Shown here: in pieces, positions 40,813 to 49,632 of the stretch
How positions within the stretch are numbered: the stretch's first letter is position 1
Layout of the letters: each line of letters starts with the position of its first letter
DNA from: Micromonospora marina
Lineage (GTDB): Bacteria; Actinomycetota; Actinomycetes; Mycobacteriales; Micromonosporaceae
Direction of reading: 5' to 3'
DNA: 64,000 nt
Assembly (NCBI RefSeq): GCF_900091565.1
Contig: NZ_FMCV01000019.1
Span: 1 to 64,000 of the forward strand
Made by a program: the position numbers and the translations under genes
The notes under the pieces: model-generated
Seen by the model: only the letters and a program-made list of their open reading frames with translations
What the model was told of the DNA's origin: nothing
The model's database searches: none

Positions 40813-41406
40813 TCAGCGGGCGGTGGCGCCGGTCGGTGTCAGGTGCATCCGGCTGAGCATCTGCTGGGCCTGACCGGCCAGCTCCGCGTCCACGGTCACC
40901 GCGTACTGGGCGGCCCGCAGCGAACTGGCCGACGTGAAGTCACGTTGCCCACCGGTCATCGCGTGCGCGACCGCGCCGAACACCGCACCCCAGATCGCAC
41001 CGATCACCAGCCCGACCAGGATCACCGCCAGCCAGTTCCCGGCGGTGAAGATGCCGAACAGCAACCCGATGAACAAACCGAACCAGGCGCCGGTGCCGGC
41101 CCCGAGCAGGGCCGCCCGGCCCGTGGTGAGCCGTCCCATCACGGTCTCCACGAGCGTGAGGTCCGTACCGACGATCGAGGTACGTTCCACCGGGAACCGG
41201 TTGTCCGCCAGATAGTCCACCACGCGCTGGGCGGACGGATAGTCCGGGTACGAGCCGATCGTGACGGTCGGCGATCCGGCGTGCGGGCCGTGCCCGTCCC
41301 CGCTCGGCGGGGTCGGGCGACCGCCCGGGCCGGACGGGAGGTTGTCGCTGCCCGGCATTCCGGGTTGCCAGGCCGCGGTCGGAGTCGAGGGTCTGGTCAT
41401 GAGCAT
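40813..41406 (-). CDS. General-stress-protein-17M-like membrane protein
   Basis: Protein of 197 residues: a Pro/Gly-rich N-terminus, then V-T-I-G-S-Y-P-D-Y-P-S-A-Q-R-V-V-D-Y-L-A-D (the GSP17M/YflT-type alpha-beta motif). A glycine-rich hydrophobic pair of helices (L-L-G-A-G-T-G-A-W-F-G-L-F and I-G-A-I-W-G-A-V-F-G) and a short C-terminal domain follow. In B. subtilis relatives are under SigB. It is divergent from the GH15 gene, about 100 bp away. Confidence 0.8.
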   Translation of the reverse strand: MLMTRPSTPTAAWQPGMPGSDNLPSGPGGRPTPPSGDGHGPHAGSPTVTIGSYPDYPSAQRVVDYLADNRFPVERTSIVGTDLTLVETVMGRLTTGRAALLGAGTGAWFGLFIGLLFGIFTAGNWLAVILVGLVIGAIWGAVFGAVAHAMTGGQRDFTSASSLRAAQYAVTVDAELAGQAQQMLSRMHLTPTGATAR

Positions 41407-41512
41407 CCTCCTTCGTCAACTCGCCGCGTTCCCGCCGCCGGGCAGCGGTAACGCGCCGACCGGGACCGATTGTGGCGAGGCATGGCGGCACCCGGGCCGG
41501 GTAGGCACTGTC

Positions 41513-43327
41513 GTGCCGACCCGACGGATCAGCGAGCACGGGTTCCTCGCCGACGGGCGCAGCGCGGCCCTGGTCGACACCGACGGCGCGGTCAACTGGT
41601 GGTGCCCGCCCCGGTTCGACGCGCCGTCGGTGTTCGGGCGCCTGCTCGACGAGGATGCCGGGTACTGGAAAATCCGCCCCGAGGGCGCGGCCACCAGTAG
41701 CCGGTCCTACCTGGACGACTCGCTGGTGCTGCGTACCGTCTTCACCACGGCGACCGGCGCGGTCGCCGTCACCGACGCGCTGGCGCTGGAGCCCGGCGCG
41801 CGCGGCCACGAGATCGGCAAGCGCTCGCCCCGGGTGCTCGCCCGCCTGGTCGAAGGGCTCACCGGTGAGGTGCCGATGCGCGTGGACTACGTGCCGCGTT
41901 TCGAGTACGGCCGGGTCGGCGCCTACCTGTCCGAACGCGACGGTGTGGTGGCCGCCGCCGCCGGCGCCCACCGGCTGGAGCTGCGCGCCGACGTTCCGCT
42001 GACCCTCGTCGAGGGGGCCGCCGCCGGACGGTTCACCGCCCGCGCGGGCAGCGCCCACCGCTTCACCCTCGGGTACGCCCCGGCGTACACCGGCGCCGCC
42101 CCGGCGCTGCCGGACGCCGCCGAGGTGGTGGCCGAGACGGTCGCCGGGTGGCGGTCGTGGTCGGCGCTGCACGACTACCAGGGCGAGTACCGCGACGAGG
42201 TGCGGCGCAGCGCGCTCGCGGTGCAGGGCATGACGTACGCACCCAGCGGCGCCGTCGTCGCGGCGGCCACCACCTCGGTGCCGGAGCGGCTCGGCGGCGA
42301 CCGCAACTACGACTACCGCTACGTGTGGCTGCGCGACTTCAGCCTCACCCTCCAGGCGCTGTGGCGGGCCGCCTGCCCGGACGAGGCGGACCGGCAGTTC
42401 ACCTGGGTGGCGCGGGCGATGGGCCGGATCGGCGACGAGCCGGTGCCGGTCATGTACGGCGTCGAGGGGGAGCGGGACCTCACCGAGCACGACCTCGACC
42501 ACCTGGCCGGGTACGAGCACAGCCGCCCGGTGCTCGTCGGCAACGACGCCTGGCGGCAGCGGCAGAACGACGTTCTGGGCGAGGTGCTCGACGCCGCCTG
42601 GCTGATGCGCTACTACCTCGACCCCATGTCGCCCGAGGTCCGCGATCTGCTGCGCACGCTCGCCGACCAGGCCGGGCGCGGCTGGCGTCGGCCCGACGCG
42701 GGGATGTGGGAGGGGCGTGGCCCGGAGCGGCACTACGTGTCGTCGAAGGTGCAGTGCTGGACCGCGCTGGACCGGGCCGTCCGGTTCGGCACCCGCATCG
42801 GCGAGCCCGCCGACGTGGCGCGCTGGGCCGCCGCGCGCGACGAGGTACGCGCGGCGGTGCTCACCCGTGGCTGGAACGAGCGGGTCGGCGCGTACACCGG
42901 GGCGTTCGACTCCGACGACCTGGACGCCTCGGTGCTGGTCATGCCGCTGGTCGGTTTCCTGCCGGCGGGCGATCCGCGGATGCGCGCCACGATGGACGTG
43001 CTGGAGCGGCGGCTGTCCCGCGACGGGCTGCTCCTCCGCTTCGACGGCGACCCGGCCGGGTTCGTGATCTGCTCGTTCTGGCTGGTCGCCTGCCTGGCTG
43101 AGGCGGGGGAGCTGGACCGGGCCCGGCGGCTGTTCGAACGCCTGGCCGCCCGCACCAACGACCTCGGCCTGTACACCGAGCAGATCGACCCGGTCACCGG
43201 CGAGCAGGTCGGCAACTTCCCGCAGGCGTACTCACACATCGGTCTGATCACCGCCGCCGGCCGCATAACGGACGCCGCCGCCCGCGCTCCCGCCCCCCAG
43301 TCCGCCGCCTCCTCGCGTCGATCATGA
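41513..43327 (+). CDS. GH15 glycoside hydrolase (glucoamylase/trehalase type)
   Basis: Protein of 604 residues. The N-terminal beta domain starts R-R-I-S-E-H-G-F-L-A-D-G-R-S-A-A-L-V. The catalytic barrel has G-D-R-N-Y-D-Y-R-Y-V-W-L-R-D-F-S and Y-E-H-S-R-P-V-L-V-G-N-D-A-W, both hallmarks of bacterial GH15; Q-A-Y-S-H-I-G-L at the end includes the general-base region. Actinomycete members of this branch hydrolyse trehalose or maltooligosaccharides inside the cell. The GTG at 41513 is chosen to give the family N-terminus; ATG at 41399 would overlap the divergent gene. Confidence 0.9.
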   Translation: MPTRRISEHGFLADGRSAALVDTDGAVNWWCPPRFDAPSVFGRLLDEDAGYWKIRPEGAATSSRSYLDDSLVLRTVFTTATGAVAVTDALALEPGARGHEIGKRSPRVLARLVEGLTGEVPMRVDYVPRFEYGRVGAYLSERDGVVAAAAGAHRLELRADVPLTLVEGAAAGRFTARAGSAHRFTLGYAPAYTGAAPALPDAAEVVAETVAGWRSWSALHDYQGEYRDEVRRSALAVQGMTYAPSGAVVAAATTSVPERLGGDRNYDYRYVWLRDFSLTLQALWRAACPDEADRQFTWVARAMGRIGDEPVPVMYGVEGERDLTEHDLDHLAGYEHSRPVLVGNDAWRQRQNDVLGEVLDAAWLMRYYLDPMSPEVRDLLRTLADQAGRGWRRPDAGMWEGRGPERHYVSSKVQCWTALDRAVRFGTRIGEPADVARWAAARDEVRAAVLTRGWNERVGAYTGAFDSDDLDASVLVMPLVGFLPAGDPRMRATMDVLERRLSRDGLLLRFDGDPAGFVICSFWLVACLAEAGELDRARRLFERLAARTNDLGLYTEQIDPVTGEQVGNFPQAYSHIGLITAAGRITDAAARAPAPQSAASSRRS

Positions 43328-43375
43328 GGTTGACGGCGAAGTCGATCTCCCTGGGTGCCGTCAACATCATGATCG
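43319..43375. repeat. 19-bp inverted repeat at 3' end of GH15 gene
   Basis: CGATCATGAGGTTGACGGC (43319-43337) and GCCGTCAACATCATGATCG (43357-43375) are inverted copies with one mismatch and a 19-base loop. The left arm contains the GH15 stop codon. Repeats of the type CGATCATGA...TCATGATCG are ones I recall between Micromonospora genes, so it is probably a dispersed element acting as terminator. Confidence 0.7.
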
Positions 43376-43410
43376 TCTCGGGAAGGGAGCGGGTGGGGGA
43401 GGATGAGGGG

Positions 43411-43911
43411 GTGGAACTCGTGATCATGGCGGACACCCATGTGCCGAAGCGGGCGCGGGATCTTCCGGCGCCGCTCTGGGCGGCGGTGGAGGCCGCGGAC
43501 GTGGTGGTGCACGCCGGGGACTGGGTGGACGTGGCGCTGCTGGACGCGCTGGAGACGCGGTCGCGCCGGCTGATCGCCGTGTACGGCAACAACGACGGCC
43601 CGGCGCTGCGCGCCCGGCTGCCCGAGGTGGCCCGGGCCGAGCTGGACGGCCTGCGCGTCGCCGTGGTGCACGAGACCGGCCCGAAGACCCGCCGCGAGGA
43701 GCGTTGCGCCGCCGCGTACGGCGACCGCGACCTGCTCGTCTTCGGGCACTCGCACATCCCCTGGGACACCGTCGCCCCGGGCGGCCTGCGCCTGCTCAAC
43801 CCCGGTTCACCCACCGACCGGCGGGCGCAGCCGTACGCGACCTACCTGACCGCCCGGGTGGCGGCGGGGCGGCTCGACCGGGTCGAGCTGCACCGCCTGC
43901 CCCCGCGCTGA
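43411..43911 (+). CDS. YfcE/MJ0936-type metallophosphoesterase
   Basis: Protein of 166 residues with the calcineurin-like phosphoesterase motifs: M-A-D-T-H-V-P, V-V-H-A-G-D-W, V-Y-G-N-N-D-G, V-V-H-E-T-G and V-F-G-H-S-H-I-P, then L-L-N-P-G-S-P. It is a metal-dependent phosphodiesterase with unknown physiological substrate. The GTG at 43411 follows GGGGAGGATGAGGGG; earlier in-frame ATGs lie inside the hairpin repeat and are unlikely. Confidence 0.9.
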   Translation: MELVIMADTHVPKRARDLPAPLWAAVEAADVVVHAGDWVDVALLDALETRSRRLIAVYGNNDGPALRARLPEVARAELDGLRVAVVHETGPKTRREERCAAAYGDRDLLVFGHSHIPWDTVAPGGLRLLNPGSPTDRRAQPYATYLTARVAAGRLDRVELHRLPPR

Positions 43912-43913
43912 CC

Positions 43914-44138
43914 TCAGCGGCCCCGGCCGGTCTCCGCCTGGAGCTCGTCGATCCGCCGGGACGCCTCGGCCTTGGTCAGGTCCTCCGGCACCGGCTCGCC
44001 CGCCTCCTGGGCCAGAGTGTGCAGGTACGACTCCTGGGCGGCGGTGGGCGGCTCGTCGCCGGTGACCCAGTCGTCCGGATCCTTGACGGCGGCGTCCGGG
44101 TTCACGTTCCTGCCGTTGGTGCTGGCGCGGTCGGCCAT
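43914..44138 (-). CDS. DUF3072 domain protein
   Basis: Protein of 74 residues. P-D-D-W-V-T-G-D-E-P-P-T-A-A-Q-E-S-Y-L followed by L-T-K-A-E-A-S-R-R-I-D-E-L-Q is the DUF3072 pattern, a small helical acid-rich protein. The ATG at 44138 follows GAGGAGAGGTGATCAGC. Its stop is 2 bp from the stop of the convergent phosphoesterase gene. Confidence 0.85.
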   Translation of the reverse strand: MADRASTNGRNVNPDAAVKDPDDWVTGDEPPTAAQESYLHTLAQEAGEPVPEDLTKAEASRRIDELQAETGRGR

Positions 44139-44206
44139 GCTGATCACCTCTCCTCGAACAGGTGTACCACTACCCCCGGCCCGGCGGGTTCATGCCGCCC
44201 GCCGCC

Positions 44207-44212
44207 TACGAT
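44207..44212 (+). promoter_or_regulatory. -10 element (TACGAT), leaderless start of FAD oxidoreductase
   Basis: TACGAT is followed by CACCTG and then GTG at 44219. This decides the start of the downstream gene. Confidence 0.5.
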
Positions 44213-44218
44213 CACCTG

Positions 44219-45178
44219 GTGACGGCGGAGCGGGCGGGCGTGGTGGTGGTCGGTGCGGGCATCGCCGGGGTGGCGTGCGCGACCGAGTTGGCGCGGGCCG
44301 GTGTCCCGGTACGGCTGCGCGAACGGGCCCGGGTCACCGGCGGGCGGATGGCCAGCAAGCGCTTCGACGGCCGCCCGGCCGACCTGGGCGCCGCGTACCT
44401 CACCGTGGACGACCCGGACTTCGCCGCCGTGGTGCAGCGGTGGCGGGCCGCCGGACTGGCACGGGAGTGGACCGACACGCTCGTCGCGTACGGGCCGGGC
44501 GGCCGAAGGCAGGTCAGCGGGCCGATGCGCTGGGCCGCCCCGCGCGGGCTGCGCTCGCTCGTCGAACACCTGGCCGAGGGCCTGCCGGTGACGCACGACC
44601 GCCTGGTGATGACGGTCGAGCCCGGCCCTCGCGTGGACGGCACCGAGGCCGAGGCGGTCGTGCTCGCCATGCCCGGCCCGCAGGCCGCGCTGCTGCTGGA
44701 CCCGGCGCTGGCCGAGGCGACCCGGGCGGCGGCCGCGCAGCGCTGGTCGTCGGCGCTGACCGGGGTGCTGCACTTCCCGGCCCGCCGCTGGGCGGACTTC
44801 CATGGCGCGTTCGTCAACGGCCACCCCGTACTCAGCCTGGTCTGCGACGACGGTGATCGCCGCGGCGACGGCGCGCCGGTGCTCGTCGCGCACACCACCG
44901 CCGAGTTCGCCGCCGGGCACCTGCGCCAGCCCACCGCCGCCCGTGCGGCGATCGAGCAGGCGGTCCGCGACCTGCTCGGACTGCCCGAGCCGGCGGTGTC
45001 GACGCACGTGCACCGCTGGACGTACGCGACCCCGGCGGCGCACGCCGGGGAGGCGACGTTCCACCTGGACGACGACGGGATCGGCCTGGCCGGTGACGCG
45101 TTCGGTCGCCCCCGCGTGCAGACCGCCTGGCGCTCCGGCCGGGACCTGGGCCGCGCGCTCGCCGCCCGGCTGGGCTGA
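44219..45178 (+). CDS. Renalase-like NAD(P)/FAD-dependent oxidoreductase
   Basis: Protein of 319 residues. The FAD-binding Rossmann motif is at the N-terminus (V-V-V-V-G-A-G-I-A-G-V-A-C-A, then R-E-R-A-R-V-T-G-G-R-M-A-S-K-R-F). This matches bacterial renalase-type oxidases, and the C-terminal G-I-G-L-A-G-D-A-F-G-R-P-R-V-Q-T-A-W-R-S-G is the second FAD contact. Renalases oxidise misreduced dihydronicotinamides; that substrate is inferred. The GTG at 44219 is preferred over ATG at 44192, because there is no ribosome site and a -10 box sits 6 nt before the GTG. Confidence 0.85.
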   Translation: MTAERAGVVVVGAGIAGVACATELARAGVPVRLRERARVTGGRMASKRFDGRPADLGAAYLTVDDPDFAAVVQRWRAAGLAREWTDTLVAYGPGGRRQVSGPMRWAAPRGLRSLVEHLAEGLPVTHDRLVMTVEPGPRVDGTEAEAVVLAMPGPQAALLLDPALAEATRAAAAQRWSSALTGVLHFPARRWADFHGAFVNGHPVLSLVCDDGDRRGDGAPVLVAHTTAEFAAGHLRQPTAARAAIEQAVRDLLGLPEPAVSTHVHRWTYATPAAHAGEATFHLDDDGIGLAGDAFGRPRVQTAWRSGRDLGRALAARLG

Positions 45179-45197
45179 CTGCCGCCGCCCCGGACGC

Positions 45198-46490
45198 TCA
45201 GCCGGTGGCGCCCACCGGCGCAGCCGCAGACCCGGCAGGCGCGTCCTTGCCGCTGGTGCGTTCGCCCTCCCGGTCCAGCAACTGCATGACCGGTGTGGCG
45301 GCGATGCCGTGCGCCACCACCGACACCACCACCACGAGACCGACCATGGCCCAGACCAGATCCGCCTGCGGGAAGTCGGTCTTGCTGGTGGCGTACGCCA
45401 GGTAGTAGAACGAGCCGACGCCGCGGATGCCGAACAGCGAGATCACCAAGTGCTCGGCCGGCTTGCCCGGCGCCCCGCGCAGCGACAGCCACCCGGCCAG
45501 CGGCCGGATCACCAGCACCAGGGCCAGCCCGACCAGCGCCGCCGGCCAGGTCAGCGGCGCGAGCAGCCCGCCGATCACGGCGCCACCGAACAGCAGCAGC
45601 AACAGCACCGTGAGCAGCCGCTCCACCTGCTCGGCGAAGTCGTGCAGCACGGAGTGGAACTCGTGCGTACGCTCGGCGGCCCGGATCGCGCGGGCGGCCA
45701 CGAACACGGCCAGGAAGCCGTACCCGCCGATCACCTCGACCAGCCCGTACGCGAGGAACGTCGCGGCCAGCGCGAGGAAGCCCTCGGAGTGCCGGGCCAG
45801 CCGCAGCTCGCTCGGGGCGCGGAAGAACAGCTTGCCGAGCAGCCACCCGACGAGCAGTCCGCCGCCCACCCCGGCGCCGAGCTTGTAGACCACGTCCACG
45901 GCGAGCCACTCGGCCAGCCAGCCGGACGGGGCGAGCCCGGTGGTGGCGATCGCGATGGCCGCGTACACGAACGGGAAGGCGAGCCCGTCGTTGAGGCCCG
46001 CCTCCGAGGTGAGCGCGAAGCGCACCTCGTCCTCCGAGTCCTCGACATCGGTCGGTTCGCCCACCTGCACGTCGGAGGCGAGCACCGGGTCGGTGGGCGC
46101 GAGCGCCGCGCCGAGCAGCAGCGCCGCGGCCGGCACCAGGCCGGCCCACCACCAACCGAGCAGCGCCACCGCGGCGATGCACAGCGGCATGGCGATCGCC
46201 AGCAGCCGCCAGGTCGACGACCAGCGGGCCCAGCTCAACGGACGGTCGATCTTCAGGCCGGCACCCATCAACGCGACGATCACCCCGACCTCGGTGAGGT
46301 GGGTGGTCAGTTCCGGCCAGCGCAGCGGGTCCGGCGTCGGCAGGCCGGTGGGCAGCACGAACACGAGCATGCCGAGCCCGAGGAACGCGATCGGCATGGA
46401 CAGCGGCCGTCGCTCCAGCACCCGGGGCAGCACCCCGGCCAGCAGCGCACCGACGCCCAGCAGAGCGAACGCGACATCGACCGGTTCCAC
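45198..46490 (-). CDS. Cation:proton antiporter (CPA1/NhaP type)
   Basis: Membrane protein of 430 residues with about 12 hydrophobic segments. The core motif A-P-T-D-P-V-L-A-S and S-E-A-G-L-N-D-G-L-A-F-P-F contain the Asp residues used by sodium/proton antiporters of this superfamily. It exchanges Na+ or K+ for protons. It starts at GTG 46490. It is convergent with the renalase-like gene. Confidence 0.9.
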   Translation of the reverse strand: MEPVDVAFALLGVGALLAGVLPRVLERRPLSMPIAFLGLGMLVFVLPTGLPTPDPLRWPELTTHLTEVGVIVALMGAGLKIDRPLSWARWSSTWRLLAIAMPLCIAAVALLGWWWAGLVPAAALLLGAALAPTDPVLASDVQVGEPTDVEDSEDEVRFALTSEAGLNDGLAFPFVYAAIAIATTGLAPSGWLAEWLAVDVVYKLGAGVGGGLLVGWLLGKLFFRAPSELRLARHSEGFLALAATFLAYGLVEVIGGYGFLAVFVAARAIRAAERTHEFHSVLHDFAEQVERLLTVLLLLLFGGAVIGGLLAPLTWPAALVGLALVLVIRPLAGWLSLRGAPGKPAEHLVISLFGIRGVGSFYYLAYATSKTDFPQADLVWAMVGLVVVVSVVAHGIAATPVMQLLDREGERTSGKDAPAGSAAAPVGATG

Positions 46491-46575
46491 GACACCACCC
46501 TTCCGTCGCCCGTCGGCCGGGCGGTGGAGTCCAGCAGTGCCCCGAAGCGGGCCCGGCTAAGCCTGCGCGTGCCAG

Positions 46576-46591
46576 CCGGTTGTGCAACCGG
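46576..46591 (-). terminator. Short hairpin after HAD phosphatase gene
   Basis: CCGGTT (46576-46581), loop GTGC, AACCGG (46586-46591), immediately after the HAD stop codon. The stem is only 6 bp, so its strength is doubtful. Confidence 0.35.
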
Positions 46592-47269
46592 TCAACCGAG
46601 TGCGGCGATGGCGCTGTCCGGCAGGGCGTTCAGCAGCTCCGCCGGGTCGTCGTAGACGGCCACCGCGCCCGCGCCGGCCAGTTCCGCGCGGCCGGTGCCG
46701 CCGCAGGTCAGGCCGATGCAGGGGATGTCCAGCTTGCCGGCGGCGGCGACGTCCCAGACCGAGTCGCCGACGAACACCACCCGCTCGGCGGCCAGCCCCG
46801 ACTGGTCCAGTGCGGCGACCAGGATGTCCGGCGCCGGCTTGCTCTCCTGCGCGTCGGCCGACGAGGTGACCGAGTCGATCACGTCGTCCGCGTCCAGCGC
46901 GGCCCGCAGCGCGGTCACCTCGTGCTCGGCCGCCGAGGTAGCCAGCACCACCCGCAGCCCGCGCTCGGCGCAGGCGCCCAACAGTTCCCGGGCCCCGGGC
47001 AGCGGCGCCAGCCGTTCCCAGTACTCGGCGTAGAGCGCGTCGTGCGCGTCGCGCAGCCGGCCGTCGGCGTCCCGGTCCCGCTCCGCGCCGAGCAGATGGT
47101 CGAGCAGCTTGTCCGAGCCCATGCCGATGGATCTGTGGATCCGCGCCATCGGCACCCGGTGGTCGGCCTGGCGCAGCGCCTCCCACCAGCTCACCGTGTG
47201 CAGATACGTGGTGTCGACCAGGGTGCCGTCCACGTCGAAGAGGACACCGCGTCGCTTGTCGTCGGCCAT
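46592..47269 (-). CDS. HAD-family phosphatase
   Basis: Haloacid dehalogenase-like hydrolase of 225 residues. The nucleophile motif is V-L-F-D-V-D-G-T-L-V-D (Asp12 and Asp14). Motif II is V-V-L-A-T-S-A, motif III the Lys in S-K-P-A-P-D, and motif IV V-F-V-G-D-S-V-W-D. A helical cap of phosphoglycolate-phosphatase type lies between motifs I and II. The substrate is unknown. It starts 9 bp after the stop of the stress regulator gene and is probably co-transcribed with it. Confidence 0.9.
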   Translation of the reverse strand: MADDKRRGVLFDVDGTLVDTTYLHTVSWWEALRQADHRVPMARIHRSIGMGSDKLLDHLLGAERDRDADGRLRDAHDALYAEYWERLAPLPGARELLGACAERGLRVVLATSAAEHEVTALRAALDADDVIDSVTSSADAQESKPAPDILVAALDQSGLAAERVVFVGDSVWDVAAAGKLDIPCIGLTCGGTGRAELAGAGAVAVYDDPAELLNALPDSAIAALG

Positions 47270-47278
47270 GCCCGGCTC

Positions 47279-49432
47279 CTACCCGTCCCGGGCGTCGCCG
47301 ACGCGCGACCGGCCCGCCGGAATGAGGATCTCGAACCAGACCGTCGAGCCGCGTACGGTCGGATCGGTGCCCCAGGCGTCGCTCAGCTCCTCGATCAGGC
47401 CGAGCCCGCGGCCCCGGCTGCTGAGCGTGTCGGTCTGCGCCCGGGTGACCTGACCCCGGGTGCCCGAGTCGGCCACCGACACCAGCAGCCGCTCCGCGGA
47501 CAGGTCGACCTCGACCCGGGCGGCGGTCCCGGCGTGCAGCAGCGCGTTCGTGGTCAGCTCGCTGGTGCACAACACCGCCGCGCCGATCACCGCCTCGGGC
47601 ACCTGCCACTCGCCGAGCTGTGCGGTCATCCAGTGCCGGACCCGGCTCGGCGCGGTCGGCTCGGCCGGCACCTCCATGCTCGCCGACCGGCTGGGCCGCA
47701 CCGCGTACTCCACCGCCAGCACCGCCACGTCGTCCTCGGTGGCGCCCGGCACCGACGCGGTCGCCACCGCGCACAGCGCGCGCGGATCGCCGCCGGCCGC
47801 CCCGCTCACCGCCGCGCCCAGCCCGGCCATCCCGGCGGCCAGGTCCTGCCAGCGCCGCTCCACCACGCCGTCGCTGTAGAGCAGCAGGGTGTCGCCCGGA
47901 CGGAACGGCACAGCGGCGGTACGCGCCCGCCCGCCCAGGCCCAGCGGAGGGGCGGGCGGCACGTCGACGAACTCGGCCACCGCCGCGCCGGGTCCGGAGC
48001 GCCGGATCAGCGGCGCGGGATGCCCGGCACTGGCCAGCGTGATCAGCTCCCGGTCCGCCTCTACCACGCCGAAGATCACTGTCACGAACAGCTCCTGGGT
48101 GCCGCCCTCGACGCCGAGGCTGCTGACCAGCCGGTCCAGGCCGTCGAGCACCGCGTCCGGGCGGGGGTCGACCAGGGCGAGCGCGCGCAGCGCCGCGCGT
48201 ACCTGGCCCATCCGGGCGGCGGCCTGCACGTCGTGCCCCGCCACGTCGCCCAGCACCACGCCCAGCGCGCCGGTGGGCAGCAGGAACGCGTCGTAGAAGT
48301 CACCGCCGGCGGCGTTGCCGTCCACGCCCGGGTCGTAGCGGGCGGCGATCCGCAGCCGGGGCAGGTCCGGCAGCCGCTCCGGCAGCATGCTGCGTTGCAG
48401 CATCTGGGCGGTGCCGTGCTGGGTCTCGAAGCGGCGGGCCCGCTCGGCGGCCTGGCCGACCAGCTCCGCGGACGCGGTCAGCAGCGCCCGTTCGGCAGGG
48501 GACCAGGGGCGCGGTGCCCGGTAGCCCACCGTCAGCGAACCCCGGACCACTGTGGTCCGCAGCGGCAGGGCGGCCAGCGCGCGGATCTTCTCGTCGTGCC
48601 GGTCCACCGCGACGCCGCGCAGCGGCTGTCCGTCGGCGGTGAACGAGGCCACGCCACTGCGGGCGGACACCACCGCCGGCAGCGCCGTGTCGGCGGACAT
48701 CCGCCGCCACAGCGGCGGCAACCGCTCGTCGGCCTCGTCGAGCAGTTCGCCGCGGATGCGGCGGACCAGCCGCCACGCGCTGCCCTCGTCCACCGCGAAG
48801 GACACCCGGTCGGCGTCGAAGGAGTGCAGGCAGTAGCGCAGCGTCACCCGTGCCACGTCGTCGAGCGTGAGCGTGCCGGCCAGCGCCGCCGCGAAGTCGC
48901 TCAGGCTCTGCAACTGCTGGGTGAGCTGGGTGGTCTGCGCCGAGACGGTGAGCACGCCGACGATGCGGCCGGTGGAGTCGCGGACCGGGCAGTGGCCCCG
49001 GGTGAACACGGCCGGCTCGGCCGGGCCCTGCCGGTCGGCCGGCAGCACCGCCTCCCGCTGCAGGAACGGCTCGCCGTGCCGGTAGACCCGCTCCAGCGCC
49101 TCGCCGGCGCCCGGGTCGCGCCACACCTCGGCGAACGCCTCGGCCGCCGGCCGGCCGAGCGCGTCCGGGTGCCGCTCGCCGATCAGTTCGGCGTACCCGT
49201 CGTTGTAGAAGACCACCAGGTCGTCGCCGAGGAGCAGGGCCATCGGCACGGGGGAGGCGAGCACGACGTCGGTCACGGCGCGTACCGCGGGATCCCACGT
49301 GTGCGGGGCGCCCAGCGGCGTGCCGGCCCAGGGGTGGGCGGCCCCGGCCGCCTGCCCGCCGACGACGGGATCGGTGGGCGCTCCCGGTGCGGGGGCGGAC
49401 GGTGTGGGAACCCGACCGACGGTGCCTGGCAT
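47279..49432 (-). CDS. PAS-GAF-SpoIIE phosphatase-HATPase kinase stress regulator
   Basis: Protein of 717 residues. In order: a disordered N-terminus (1-45), PAS (about 47-165; V-V-F-Y-N-D-G-Y-A-E-L-I-G), GAF (about 175-325), PP2C-type SpoIIE domain (about 345-570; G-G-D-F-Y-D-A-F and V-L-G-D-V-A-G-H-D with the metal Asp residues) and a C-terminal anti-sigma-type HATPase (about 580-705; T-S-E-L-T-T-N-A-L-L-H-A). It thus joins an RsbU-like phosphatase with an RsbW-like kinase, which would act in opposite directions on an anti-sigma antagonist. A TAGGCT box lies 6 nt before the ATG. Confidence 0.92.
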   Translation of the reverse strand: MPGTVGRVPTPSAPAPGAPTDPVVGGQAAGAAHPWAGTPLGAPHTWDPAVRAVTDVVLASPVPMALLLGDDLVVFYNDGYAELIGERHPDALGRPAAEAFAEVWRDPGAGEALERVYRHGEPFLQREAVLPADRQGPAEPAVFTRGHCPVRDSTGRIVGVLTVSAQTTQLTQQLQSLSDFAAALAGTLTLDDVARVTLRYCLHSFDADRVSFAVDEGSAWRLVRRIRGELLDEADERLPPLWRRMSADTALPAVVSARSGVASFTADGQPLRGVAVDRHDEKIRALAALPLRTTVVRGSLTVGYRAPRPWSPAERALLTASAELVGQAAERARRFETQHGTAQMLQRSMLPERLPDLPRLRIAARYDPGVDGNAAGGDFYDAFLLPTGALGVVLGDVAGHDVQAAARMGQVRAALRALALVDPRPDAVLDGLDRLVSSLGVEGGTQELFVTVIFGVVEADRELITLASAGHPAPLIRRSGPGAAVAEFVDVPPAPPLGLGGRARTAAVPFRPGDTLLLYSDGVVERRWQDLAAGMAGLGAAVSGAAGGDPRALCAVATASVPGATEDDVAVLAVEYAVRPSRSASMEVPAEPTAPSRVRHWMTAQLGEWQVPEAVIGAAVLCTSELTTNALLHAGTAARVEVDLSAERLLVSVADSGTRGQVTRAQTDTLSSRGRGLGLIEELSDAWGTDPTVRGSTVWFEILIPAGRSRVGDARDG

Positions 49433-49438
49433 GACCGC

Positions 49439-49444
49439 AGCCTA
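49439..49444 (-). promoter_or_regulatory. -10 element (TAGGCT), leaderless start of stress regulator
   Basis: On the reverse strand TAGGCT is followed by GCGGTC and then the ATG at 49432. Confidence 0.5.
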
Positions 49445-49632
49445 ACCGGAGCGTGGCCGGCTGGTTCCGATCATGCGTCCGTGGCGGGTGCGGCTGTCCT
49501 GCGGAGCGGACGTTCGGGCAGGTCAGGGCCGGTTCGGCGGGCCTTGTCGGGAAATTGCCCCGGTCCGGCCCGGCGTGCTGCCCAGGCCACCGGGTATGCG
49601 GGCGGCGCAGTTCACGCGACAGGAGGGACATC

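Noticed and set aside
41261..41512. Upstream extension of the GH15 frame
   Set aside because: It overlaps the divergent stress-protein gene and lacks family similarity; the GTG at 41513 gives the known N-terminus.
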